DNA of 45,531 nucleotides, from contig CALWGA010000013.1 in NCBI GenBank assembly GCA_944377825.1, positions 1-45,531 of the forward strand, given 5' to 3'. Positions 36,973 to 43,638 of this stretch are shown here, one piece after another; position 1 is the first letter of the stretch, and every line of letters starts with the position of its first letter. The stretch comes from an uncultured Clostridia bacterium (GTDB lineage Bacteria; Bacillota; Clostridia; Christensenellales; UBA1242). A program made the translations under genes and the position numbers. The notes under the pieces were generated by a model. The model worked only from the letters and a program-made list of their open reading frames with translations. It was not told the DNA's origin and made no database searches.

Positions 36973-37062
36973 AAAACAACAAATTTCATGTTGATATATT
37001 TTATCAAGCACATAAAATATGTGCAAAGTTTTTTAGTGGCATAAAAAATTATCTTAAAACAC

Positions 37063-37092
37063 TTGAAAAATTCCTTTCATTTGTATTATAAT
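37063..37092 (+). promoter_or_regulatory. Promoter of tRNA-Ser
   Basis: TTGAAA, 18 nt, TATAAT, 10 nt before the tRNA. Confidence 0.75.
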
Positions 37093-37102
37093 CTAAAAGT
37101 AT

Positions 37103-37190
37103 GGAGAGTTGTCAGAGTGGTCGAATGTGCCGCTCTCGAAAAGCGGTAAGGCGAAAGCCTTCGGCGGTTCGAATCCGCCACTCTCCGCCA
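37103..37190 (+). tRNA. tRNA-Ser (CGA)
   Basis: 88 nt with encoded CCA. Acceptor GGAGAGT/ACTCTCC, anticodon stem CCGCT/AGCGG with loop CTCGAAA, long variable arm (AAGGC-GAAA-GCCTT), T-loop TTCGAAT. Reads TCG. Confidence 0.94.
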
Positions 37191-37227
37191 GTTTTTGAAT
37201 TTTTAATAATTTTATAGAAGGAGAATT

Positions 37228-37494
37228 ATGAGTTTTAAGCAAAGAGGTGAAGAATTAAGGAATAGTTTAAAAAAATTAGTATATGAATATATGTTGTCGA
37301 AAGATGAATGCAAAAATTTTAATGACGGTATGAAACAATCAGTTATATTTCGCGAATGTGGCATGGATTGGGGAGAAAAAGAAAATTGCACATCTTCAAA
37401 TCAACAATATTGGATACTTGCTATTTTAAGAGAATTAGAAGAAGAAGGTAAAGTTCAGCGAGATATAATATCGAAAAAGTGGAGATTAAAATAG
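37228..37494 (+). CDS. Small basic protein, possible winged helix
   Basis: 88 residues, ATG with AGAAGGAG. The second half QQYWILAILRELEEEGKVQR then WRLK has the helix-turn-strand pattern of a winged-helix domain; the first half is helical (LRNSLKKLVYEYMLSKDECK). AT-rich codons unlike the core genes. Directly after tRNA-Ser, a common site for acquired DNA. No family recognised. Confidence 0.65.
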   Translation: MSFKQRGEELRNSLKKLVYEYMLSKDECKNFNDGMKQSVIFRECGMDWGEKENCTSSNQQYWILAILRELEEEGKVQRDIISKKWRLK

Positions 37495-37592
37495 TAGTAA
37501 ATAAACTACATTAATCGTAAAACGTTTTATCTTGCTATTTTAAAGTAACAAAAATATTTATGTTTCAAATTGAATTTTAAAAAATAAAATTT

Positions 37593-37619
37593 CGCTAACT
37601 TTTTGTTAGCAATTTTTTA
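37593..37619 (+). terminator. Rho-independent terminator
   Basis: GCTAAC / GTTAGC with a TTTTT loop, then AATTTTTT. Confidence 0.8.
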
Positions 37620-37626
37620 TTTATAC

Positions 37627-37655
37627 TTGTTATCTTTAAAACTTAATGATATAAT
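37627..37655 (+). promoter_or_regulatory. Promoter of the MBL-fold gene, leaderless geometry
   Basis: TTGTTA, 17 nt, TATAAT, then 7 nt and the ATG; no ribosome site. Confidence 0.65.
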
Positions 37656-37662
37656 ATGTTTT

Positions 37663-38445
37663 ATGATAGAATTGACATGGTTTGGCACGGCAACAATACT
37701 TTTAAATATTGACGGCGAAAAACTGCTTTTTGACCCATTTTTTAGGCGTAATAAAAAGTTGGAACAGCCTGATATCAAAGAGTTCACACATGTGGACTAT
37801 ATTTTCAACACGCACTCGCACTTTGACCATCTTTGCGATGTGCCGGAGATTTTGGTTAGGTCAAGCGCGAAACTTTACGGCTCGTCAACAGCATATCTTC
37901 GTTTAAAAAAACAAAATGTGGATGTTGCAAAGAAGGCGGTTATTCTTCACTATAACGAAACGAGAAACTTGAAAAATTGCTCGCTCAAGGTCTATCAAAG
38001 CCAGCATGTGAAAAATGACATCGGCATAATACTTTTAACTGCGCTTAAAATTCTTTTCACTTTTCAAATACATAAGGCGTGGAAACTGCTTCGCATGCAC
38101 CACAAATATCTTATGGGCGGAACTATCATGGCGTTTGAGGTTAAAGCGAATGGTAAGACGATATTGATTTTTGGCTCGGCTGGTGTTGATAAGAATGTTA
38201 AGTTGTCAAGCGGTGTGGATGTGCTTGTTTGGCCTTTTCAGGGCAGGAGCAATATGACAAAATATTCTCTTCCAATTATTGAAAAAATCAATCCAAAAGT
38301 TGTTATTCTCGACCATTTCGACAACGCTTTTCCGCCTGTCACTGGCAATGTCAACACGTCTAAGTTTGTAAAAGTTATGGCGAAAAAACTTCCTGACATC
38401 AAGGTGATTGTGCCAAAGTATAATGATACGATAAAGTTAGATTAA
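37663..38445 (+). CDS. MBL-fold metal-dependent hydrolase (UlaG/YtxJ-type)
   Basis: 260 residues from ATG 37663; the frame is open further upstream but crosses the promoter and terminator. Opening LTWFGTATILLNIDGEKLLF and the metal motif NTHSHFDHL (HxHxDH) with LDHFDNAFPPV near the end fit the beta-lactamase-fold hydrolases related to UlaG. A helical insertion at about 125-150 (ILLTALKILFTFQIHKAWKL) replaces the usual short loop and could be a membrane-facing hairpin. Substrate unknown. Confidence 0.88.
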   Translation: MIELTWFGTATILLNIDGEKLLFDPFFRRNKKLEQPDIKEFTHVDYIFNTHSHFDHLCDVPEILVRSSAKLYGSSTAYLRLKKQNVDVAKKAVILHYNETRNLKNCSLKVYQSQHVKNDIGIILLTALKILFTFQIHKAWKLLRMHHKYLMGGTIMAFEVKANGKTILIFGSAGVDKNVKLSSGVDVLVWPFQGRSNMTKYSLPIIEKINPKVVILDHFDNAFPPVTGNVNTSKFVKVMAKKLPDIKVIVPKYNDTIKLD

Positions 38446-38491
38446 ATATTTTGTAAGATTATGAAACATTTTTCTAATAAATTACAAAAAA

Positions 38492-38554
38492 TTGTAAAAA
38501 TTTGTAGAAATATCGCAAAATTATTTGGAACTATCCTCGCTCATGTGATATACT
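38492..38554 (+). promoter_or_regulatory. Upstream element and promoter of Spo0A_C gene 2
   Basis: TTGTAAAAATTTGTA at 38492-38506, then TTGGAA (38525) and TGATATACT (TATACT at 38549-38554, extended -10). Between the -10 box and the ribosome site the sequence TTATTAAGTC is shared with gene 3. Element to -10 spacing is 42 nt here and 41 nt at gene 3. Confidence 0.65.
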
Positions 38555-38592
38555 TATTAAGTCCACCCAAAATGGACGAAAGGAGATAGATA

Positions 38593-38985
38593 ATGAGTGA
38601 GCATGAGAAAATGGTAAAAATAATTAGATTTGCACTTGTAAAAATTGGTTGTAAAATAAATCATTTGGGCTTTCAATATTTGTGCTATGCCGTGGAACTT
38701 GTTATTTTAAATCCGAAAGCGATACATAGTCTACTAAAAGAGGTCTATCAAAAAATTTCAGACGAGTTCCATGTCGGCAACAGGATGACGGTGCATAGTT
38801 CGATACGCAATGTGATTGAAGAGACCTATGAGACTGGCAGTTTCTTAGAGTTAAACAATATGTTCAAGATGGAGTTATACACTTTGGACGACAAACCAAC
38901 TTGTGGAGAGATAATCGGACTGCTCGCTGAATATTACACTCTAAAACTCTACAAAAACGAAGAGATATTTAAAGATTTTGACTAA
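38593..38985 (+). CDS. Stand-alone Spo0A C-terminal domain-like protein, paralog 2
   Basis: 130 residues, ATG after AAAGGAG. FALVKIGCKINHLGFQYLCY, EFHVGNRMTVHSSIRNVIEE and DDKPTCGEIIGLLAEYY align with the Spo0A DNA-binding domain, but the recognition helix reads VHSSIRNVIE in place of VERAIRHAIE, so its DNA target likely differs. No receiver domain. 10 differences in 129 residues from the copy at 41573, while third codon positions have diverged widely, which means the protein is under purifying selection. Confidence 0.8.
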   Translation: MSEHEKMVKIIRFALVKIGCKINHLGFQYLCYAVELVILNPKAIHSLLKEVYQKISDEFHVGNRMTVHSSIRNVIEETYETGSFLELNNMFKMELYTLDDKPTCGEIIGLLAEYYTLKLYKNEEIFKDFD

Positions 38986-39355
38986 GACATAGTGTGATGT
39001 CAAAATTTATGCAAGTTGAGTTTTTAAAAAAATCGACTAAGCGATGTTAAAATTTAATAATGTCAAATTTTTATATTTTGTTGGCGCAAAATGCACAACA
39101 AATTGTGTCATCACAGTTTGAATAAACATCAGTTTCGCTCAAATGTAACTTTGTCACGCGTGGCGGTGGCTTTCGATTATGCAACCATAAAAATTTTCTA
39201 TAAATAAATCTCGCAAATCTAATTATTTTCTTCTACATTAATGTTTTTAAAGTGTTTTTGTTAAATTATAAAACAAAAACGCTTGCTTTCGGATAAAATT
39301 TATGCAATGCTTATGATTGCACATAAGTAATATCTTTTTTCCACCATACTAGATA
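38986..39355. other. Gap before the structured repeat
   Basis: No convincing gene. Contains a 13-bp stem with one G-U pair (AAGTGTTTTTGTT / AACAAAAACGCTT, 39249-39284) without a T-tail, and a TGCAAT/ATTGCA inverted repeat near 39302-39320. On the minus strand a 37-codon TTG frame (39071-39184) encodes a Cys-rich peptide but lacks a ribosome site. Confidence 0.5.
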
Positions 39356-39458
39356 GGGTTCCCAAGAATGCAACATTTTTGGGAAAAAGTAGCAAACAAA
39401 CGAATGGTAAGGCTTTTGGTGTGAGACAAAAGTCGAAATGAAGTGCGGTTTGTGACGC
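39356..39458 (+). repeat. Structured repeat, copy A
   Basis: Order: hairpin 1 (CCCAAGAATG-CAA-CATTTTTGGG), conserved AAACAAACGAATGGTAAG, hairpin 2 (GGCTTTTG-8 nt-CAAAAGTC), conserved GAAATGAAGTGCGGTTT, GACGC. Copy B at the window end in reverse orientation has the same blocks; its hairpin 2 has a different stem sequence but again 8 bp and an 8-nt loop. This is covariation, so the fold is maintained. No promoter or protein is evident inside. Its end runs straight into a tRNA-Leu fragment. Confidence 0.85.
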
Positions 39459-39527
39459 CTTGGCAGACGCGCTGGATTTAGGTTCCAGTTCGAAAGAGTG
39501 GAGATTCAAGTCCTCTTGGTCGCACCA
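39445..39527 (+). pseudogene. tRNA-Leu (TAG) pseudogene, 5' part replaced by repeat
   Basis: From TTGGCAGACGCGCTGG on, this is a tRNA-Leu with intact anticodon stem CTGGA/TCCAG, loop TTTAGGT, short variable arm and encoded CCA. The first 14 nt (GCGGTTTGTGACGC) come from the structured repeat, whose copy B reads GCAGTTTACGACGC at the same place. As a result position 8 is G instead of U, the D-stem has two mismatches, acceptor pair 7-66 is U-U and the T-stem pair 53-61 is A-C. Function as tRNA is unlikely. A terminator still follows. Confidence 0.75.
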
Positions 39528-39528
39528 G

Positions 39529-39570
39529 ATTGCTAAACATGCGTAAAACACGTGTATTTAGCAATTTTTT
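39529..39570 (+). terminator. Terminator after the tRNA-Leu fragment
   Basis: ATTGCTAAA / TTTAGCAAT with a loop of about 17 nt and T7. Confidence 0.8.
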
Positions 39571-39603
39571 TATAACTAATAAACTTATAATATTTTAAGC
39601 AAT

Positions 39604-39658
39604 TTGACACAATAAAATTAAAAAAATCGTAAAAAAACTGTGTCAAAAACTGTGTCAA
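39604..39658. repeat. TTGACACA inverted and direct repeats
   Basis: TTGACACA at 39604-39611 is inverted relative to TGTGTCAA at 39639-39646 and 39651-39658, the last two in tandem with a 4-nt gap. This lies just after the tRNA-Leu fragment and could be a binding site for a recombinase or a regulator of the gene at 39793. Confidence 0.6.
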
Positions 39659-39695
39659 TTTAAGCAGTATATAATTTGCGAAAGTTAAATTTATT

Positions 39696-39724
39696 TTGTG
39701 ATTTTTAAAAAATTATGATATAAT
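39696..39724 (+). promoter_or_regulatory. Promoter of the ATP-grasp gene
   Basis: TTGTGA, 17 nt, TATAAT. Confidence 0.7.
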
Positions 39725-39792
39725 TAACATGTTATATTAAAATGTCATATGATTGCTGATTGAGACAAAATATGCAAACTTGAGAGGTTTTG

Positions 39793-40617
39793 ATGAGAAT
39801 AGGGATTTTGACGAATTTTAACAATGGTTGCACAGAAGAAGATTTTATAATTGCTAAATCTTTTGCAGAAGATGGACACAAGGTTGACTTGTTAGATTTT
39901 CCAATCAATTTAGATTTGCAAAATGTTTATGATTTACTTATATTAAAAAATGCATGGGACTTAAATGAAAACACTTATAAAAATTATTTAACAGAACTAG
40001 ACAAAATGAAAGCGAAACTCAAACAAACTCAGTGCAAAATTGTCAGTTCGTTAGATGGGAAAATGGATTTTGAAAAATATGGTAAAAAGTATCTTGTTGA
40101 TTTATTTAATGCAGGTTATAATGTTGTGCCAACAATTGATAATATAAAAGATATTGCAAAATTACCAGAAGCAAAAATCTATATAAAGAAGCCATATGTT
40201 TCTTATGATGGCTTTGATATGCAGGAAATAAAACGCAATAATTTGAAAAATTTAAATTTGAATAATGAGATTTTACAACCTAAACTAGATTTTATTTCTG
40301 AAGTTCAATTATATTTTATAAATGATAAATTTCAATATGCGTTGGAATATACGCCTTCTAAATGGCCAAATTATCCAACACCCCATAGTTTCTTGCCAAG
40401 CAAAAAATATATCAATCAGGCTATTGAAATTATCAATATAAATGGTGCAAGTTGTAGTTTTAATAGAGTTGACTTTTTAAAATTAAATGATAATGATATG
40501 ATAATTTTGGAATTTGCTGACTCAAATCCTAACTTAAGTTTGCCTATGCTTGATAAAAAGACTTTAAATATGTTTTTACAAAACTTTAAACATGAAATTT
40601 ATAATTATATAAAATAA
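39793..40617 (+). CDS. ATP-grasp fold protein (glutathione synthetase-like)
   Basis: 274 residues from ATG 39793 (GAGAGG upstream). Start MRIGILTNFNNGCTEEDF and a Rossmann-like N-terminal domain, then IYIKKPYVSYDGFDM (ATP-binding Lys), EILQPKLDFISEVQLYFIN and the metal-binding end RVDFLKL ... ILEFADSNPNLSL. This matches small stand-alone ATP-grasp proteins related to RimK/glutathione synthetase that join a carboxylate to an amine or thiol. Substrate unknown. Strongly AT-rich codons relative to the core genes; it follows the tRNA-Leu fragment, so it may be acquired. Confidence 0.75.
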   Translation: MRIGILTNFNNGCTEEDFIIAKSFAEDGHKVDLLDFPINLDLQNVYDLLILKNAWDLNENTYKNYLTELDKMKAKLKQTQCKIVSSLDGKMDFEKYGKKYLVDLFNAGYNVVPTIDNIKDIAKLPEAKIYIKKPYVSYDGFDMQEIKRNNLKNLNLNNEILQPKLDFISEVQLYFINDKFQYALEYTPSKWPNYPTPHSFLPSKKYINQAIEIININGASCSFNRVDFLKLNDNDMIILEFADSNPNLSLPMLDKKTLNMFLQNFKHEIYNYIK

Positions 40618-40710
40618 ATCGATGTTTACTTTTTTTAGAAATGAATATGTGGGCAATATTATGATTATCACAAAATTATAAAATTTTAAATTTTGCGAGT
40701 GTTATCATTT

Positions 40711-40738
40711 TTGTTATTATTTAATTTTACGTTACAAT
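40711..40738 (+). promoter_or_regulatory. Promoter of the HAD gene
   Basis: TTGTTA, 16 nt, TACAAT, then AAGGAATTGCTATG. Confidence 0.65.
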
Positions 40739-40757
40739 ATTTTTATAAGGAATTGCT

Positions 40758-41360
40758 ATGGTTTTTGTTTTTGATTTGGATGATACGATTTGTGAGACGG
40801 ATGGGTATAGCGAGTTCTATATCAAAAAGTTTTTTGTGGAGCATAATTTGCCGTATAAGCAGATTGCGACTGATGTGCGCTTTGCTGAAAGCAAGTTTGA
40901 TTGGAGTGTGGATGAGGCGCTTAAGTGGTATAAGACCTATGGCGATGAGATGATGCTGGAATTTCCTTGCAAAAAGAATGCAGTTAGGTGTATCAATTCT
41001 CTTCATGACAGTGGTCATAGGATTGTGATTGCCACGGCGCGTGCAACCGATTGGCACACAAAGCCCGAAGAGATAACTTTGGAGTGGCTTAAGAAAGTAG
41101 GGCTAAAATATGACAAAATCTATATCGGCAGAATAGACAAAGAGAAGATTTGTGAAGAAGAAAACGCTGACGTGTTTATCGACGATGACATAAAAATCAC
41201 ACAGCGTGTGGCGGAATATTTCTGTGAGAAGAAGGATAAACATTGCTTTCTTATGACAACAAATTACAATAAAAATCTTCCAATAGGCGAAAATGTTGAA
41301 AGGGTGCTTGATGTTGCCGATATGCTAAAAAAATTAAATATCAAAGCGAAGAATAGATAG
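40758..41360 (+). CDS. HAD-superfamily hydrolase, nucleotidase-like
   Basis: 200 residues. Motif I FVFDLDDTICETDGY (nucleophile Asp and general acid Asp), motif II IVIATARATDW, motif III Lys in EITLEWLKKVGLK, motif IV ADVFIDDDIKI. The compact cap and length fit the small HAD phosphatases related to 5'-nucleotidases. Substrate not predictable by eye. AAGGAA ribosome site. Confidence 0.88.
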   Translation: MVFVFDLDDTICETDGYSEFYIKKFFVEHNLPYKQIATDVRFAESKFDWSVDEALKWYKTYGDEMMLEFPCKKNAVRCINSLHDSGHRIVIATARATDWHTKPEEITLEWLKKVGLKYDKIYIGRIDKEKICEEENADVFIDDDIKITQRVAEYFCEKKDKHCFLMTTNYNKNLPIGENVERVLDVADMLKKLNIKAKNR

Positions 41361-41472
41361 AATAAGTGACGTAAAAAGTTAGGTTGTCTTTATGGGGAAT
41401 TTAATAAATATTATTGTAAGTAGACAATTTTTTCGCGCTGACAGATTGTGACTAAACATAGTTTGTAATAAA

Positions 41473-41534
41473 TTGTAAAAATTTGTATTTATTTTGTAAA
41501 ATCGTTTTGAGATATTACGCTCGTGTGCTATACT
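41473..41534 (+). promoter_or_regulatory. Upstream element and promoter of Spo0A_C gene 3
   Basis: TTGTAAAAATTTGTA at 41473-41487 identical to the one before gene 2; TTGAGA (41507), 16 nt, TGC-TATACT (41529-41534), then TTATTAAGTC as in gene 2. A third TTTTGTAAAA lies between. Confidence 0.65.
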
Positions 41535-41572
41535 TATTAAGTCAGGTCAAAACTTGGTTAAAAGGAGGAGAA

Positions 41573-41962
41573 ATGAGCGAGCATGAAAAGATGGTGAAGG
41601 TAATCAGATTTGCGCTTGTCAAGATTGGTTGCAAGATAAATCACTTAGGATTTCAATATCTTTGCTATGCGGTGGAACTTGTGATATTAAATCCTAATGC
41701 GATACATAGCCTACTTAAAGATGTTTACCAAAAAATTTCAGACGAATTTCACGTCGGCAACAGAATGACAGTGCATAGTTCGATTCGCAACGTGATTGAA
41801 GAGACCTATGAAACTGGCAGTTTTCTTGAAATCAACAAACTTTTCAACATAGAGATTTTCACATTAGATGACAAGCCGACTTGCGGAGAGATAATTGGAC
41901 TACTTGCAGAGTATTACACACTGAAACTCTACAAAAATGAAGAAATTTTTAAAGACTTTTAG
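41573..41962 (+). CDS. Stand-alone Spo0A C-terminal domain-like protein, paralog 3
   Basis: 129 residues from ATG 41573 after AAAGGAGGAG; the frame runs 90 bp further upstream through the promoter. About 92 percent identical to paralog 2; changes cluster in residues 85-97 (EINKLFNIEIFTL against ELNNMFKMELYTL). No receiver domain. The pair brackets the repeat/tRNA-Leu segment, ATP-grasp and HAD genes. Confidence 0.8.
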   Translation: MSEHEKMVKVIRFALVKIGCKINHLGFQYLCYAVELVILNPNAIHSLLKDVYQKISDEFHVGNRMTVHSSIRNVIEETYETGSFLEINKLFNIEIFTLDDKPTCGEIIGLLAEYYTLKLYKNEEIFKDF

Positions 41963-41963
41963 A

Positions 41964-41992
41964 AATGATATTTAACGTATCATTTTTTTATT
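41964..41992 (+). terminator. Rho-independent terminator
   Basis: AATGATA / TATCATT with a 7-nt loop and T7. Confidence 0.8.
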
Positions 41993-42088
41993 TTATTAAA
42001 GATAAATCCACTCAAAGTAGTTACATTTAAGCGGATTTGATGAATGTTGCGATTTAGTTTATTGTGTTTTACAAATTTAAATTGATTT

Positions 42089-42214
42089 TTACTTTATCAG
42101 CCGAGAAAGTTTATTCAATTTTTGTTTGTTTTGTTTTTTGTAGGCGAGATAGAAGGTCACGGATGCGTCATCGTCTAAAATCGGCAGGCTTATGCGGTCA
42201 ATCTCACTATGCAT
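42089..42214 (-). CDS. Small protein, 41 residues
   Basis: MHSEIDRISLPILDDDASVT followed by FYLAYKKQNKQKLNKLSRLI-K and TAA. An acidic first half and a basic, helical second half. A perfect TTGACA-N17-TATAAT promoter ends 4 nt before ATG, so the mRNA would have almost no leader; there is no ribosome site. The codon choice (GAC, GCC, CTG, TTC) resembles the local core genes. No family recognised. The remaining gap up to 42406 is A/T-rich. Confidence 0.6.
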   Translation of the reverse strand: MHSEIDRISLPILDDDASVTFYLAYKKQNKQKLNKLSRLIK

Positions 42215-42218
42215 TTTA

Positions 42219-42247
42219 ATTATAGTAAAATAGCAAATTTTTGTCAA
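42219..42247 (-). promoter_or_regulatory. Consensus promoter of the 41-residue gene
   Basis: On the minus strand TTGACA, 17 nt, TATAAT, TAAA, ATG. Confidence 0.8.
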
Positions 42248-42406
42248 ACGCATGTGCTTAAAATATGGCGATTATTTTTTTGAATTATTAAATAATTAAA
42301 ATATCACGAAAAATATCATAAAAAATCACTCAAAAATCAATAAAAATTGTATTTTTTGATTAAAAATTTGATTTTCTTATAAATTTATTAAAAATTTTGC
42401 TTTTTA

Positions 42407-42913
42407 TCACATAACTCTGCAAAGTAGACATGCAAGTATTGTGCCAACAATTGAGCATAGCAAGGCGACGGGTATGGCGTAGAGAAGTTTTTTAACCTTT
42501 GTTTGCGATAGATACACAGTCGCCACATAGAAAATCGTTTCACTACAGCCCATAATAACGCAGGCGCAACGCGTGATGTAACTGTCCGCGCCGTATGAGG
42601 CAATCACATCCTCAAGGAGCGCATAACTGCCACTGCCTGTGAAAGGGCGAAGTAGCACTAGTTCGGTGAGTTCTGGTGGCACGCCGAGTGTGTTGAAGAT
42701 TGGGGACAAGATTTGAGTTAGCCAGGTGGTTATTCCACTGACGCGAAGTAGCGCCACTGCAATCATGATGGATGCGATAAAGGGGAAGATGTCCACCACA
42801 AGTTTAATCGCGCCTTTTGCACCTTTGACGAAATAGTCGTAGGTGTTGATGCGTTTATATATGCAATATAGGAAAAGCAATATGAACAAAATAGGTAGGA
42901 TATACGCACTCAT
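42407..42913 (-). CDS. spmB: Spore maturation protein B
   Basis: 168 residues, the SpmB length. Nucleoside-recognition (Gate) type membrane protein: segments at about 3-18, 36-60, 125-160; the conserved LVLLRPFTGSGSYALLEDVI and GCSETIFYVATVYL are visible. With SpmA it is needed for spore core dehydration in Bacillus. Its ATG overlaps the spmA TGA (ATGA), so the two are coupled. Confidence 0.93.
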   Translation of the reverse strand: MSAYILPILFILLFLYCIYKRINTYDYFVKGAKGAIKLVVDIFPFIASIMIAVALLRVSGITTWLTQILSPIFNTLGVPPELTELVLLRPFTGSGSYALLEDVIASYGADSYITRCACVIMGCSETIFYVATVYLSQTKVKKLLYAIPVALLCSIVGTILACLLCRVM

Positions 42914-43527
42914 TTCTTCTTCCTACCTTTTAACTTTTGGCGCAATTTTTCAATGCCGTGCACAAGCAAAATTCCCATAATCGTTGTAATCACTGTCACA
43001 ATCAAGGTCGGCAAGATGATGTCGGCGGGGTTTTCGCTTCCGGCGCTTGCGCGTAAGCCAATCACTGTTGTTGGCAAAAGTTGAATGGAAGTGGCGTTGA
43101 TGACAACAAGCATAATCATGGCAAAATTCGCCTTACCAGTTTTGTCGTCTAGTGCCTGCATGGCGCGTATACCCATCGGTGTTGCCGCGTTTCCCACGCC
43201 GAGCATATTTGCGGAGATGTTGAGCGCAATCAACTTTTCTGTTTCTTCATTGTCGATTTTAAATATCCTTTTGATGAGTGGGCGTAGGAGTTTTGCAAGT
43301 TTCTTTGATAGACCGCTGGCGTCGATAAGTTCAATAAAGCCGAGCCAAACCACATACACCGCACAAAGTTCAATGCAAAGTTCAAGCGCTTCAGTTGAAG
43401 CACCTATCATCTCACTGAGCATGGCGGACGGATTGACAATTAAAAGCACCAGCATGGAGGCAAGCATCATGATGAGCCAAAAGATATTCATACTTATTTT
43501 TATGCTTTGTGTGACTAAAAAAGTCAT
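42910..43527 (-). CDS. spmA: Spore maturation protein A
   Basis: 205 residues from the outer ATG, 193 from ATG at 43491, which gives the more typical start MNIFWLIMMLAS. Conserved ALELCIELCAVYVVWLGFIE and LNISANMLGVGNAATPMGIR, plus INATSIQLLPTTVIGLRA, are SpmA signatures. Multi-pass membrane protein. Neither start has a Shine-Dalgarno site, and an inverted repeat TGACTTTTTTAGTCA lies between them, perhaps an operator if the inner start is used. A sporulation sigma promoter could not be assigned by eye. Confidence 0.93.
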   Translation of the reverse strand: MTFLVTQSIKISMNIFWLIMMLASMLVLLIVNPSAMLSEMIGASTEALELCIELCAVYVVWLGFIELIDASGLSKKLAKLLRPLIKRIFKIDNEETEKLIALNISANMLGVGNAATPMGIRAMQALDDKTGKANFAMIMLVVINATSIQLLPTTVIGLRASAGSENPADIILPTLIVTVITTIMGILLVHGIEKLRQKLKGRKKK

Positions 43528-43603
43528 TTTTGTGAAATTTGGTGATTTTTGTTAAAATTGCAAAATAAATCTCTTTAGCATTTTGTGGATATGTGAATAA
43601 AAA

Positions 43604-43632
43604 TTGACTATTTTTGAAAAATTTGATAAACT
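43604..43632 (+). promoter_or_regulatory. Promoter of tatD, leaderless geometry
   Basis: TTGACT, 17 nt, TAAACT, TTAACT, ATG. With 6 nt between -10 and ATG transcription should begin at the start codon. Confidence 0.75.
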
Positions 43633-43638
43633 TTAACT

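Noticed and set aside
39071..39184. 37-residue Cys-rich peptide on the minus strand, TTG start
   Set aside because: Has a plausible amino acid mix and several Cys, but no ribosome site or promoter could be placed; too short to support without conservation.
39300..39551. Reverse-strand protein-coding frame over the structured repeat (83 residues)
   Set aside because: It reads through a tRNA fragment and conserved hairpins; the conserved stem varies by pair-preserving changes, not by codon pattern.
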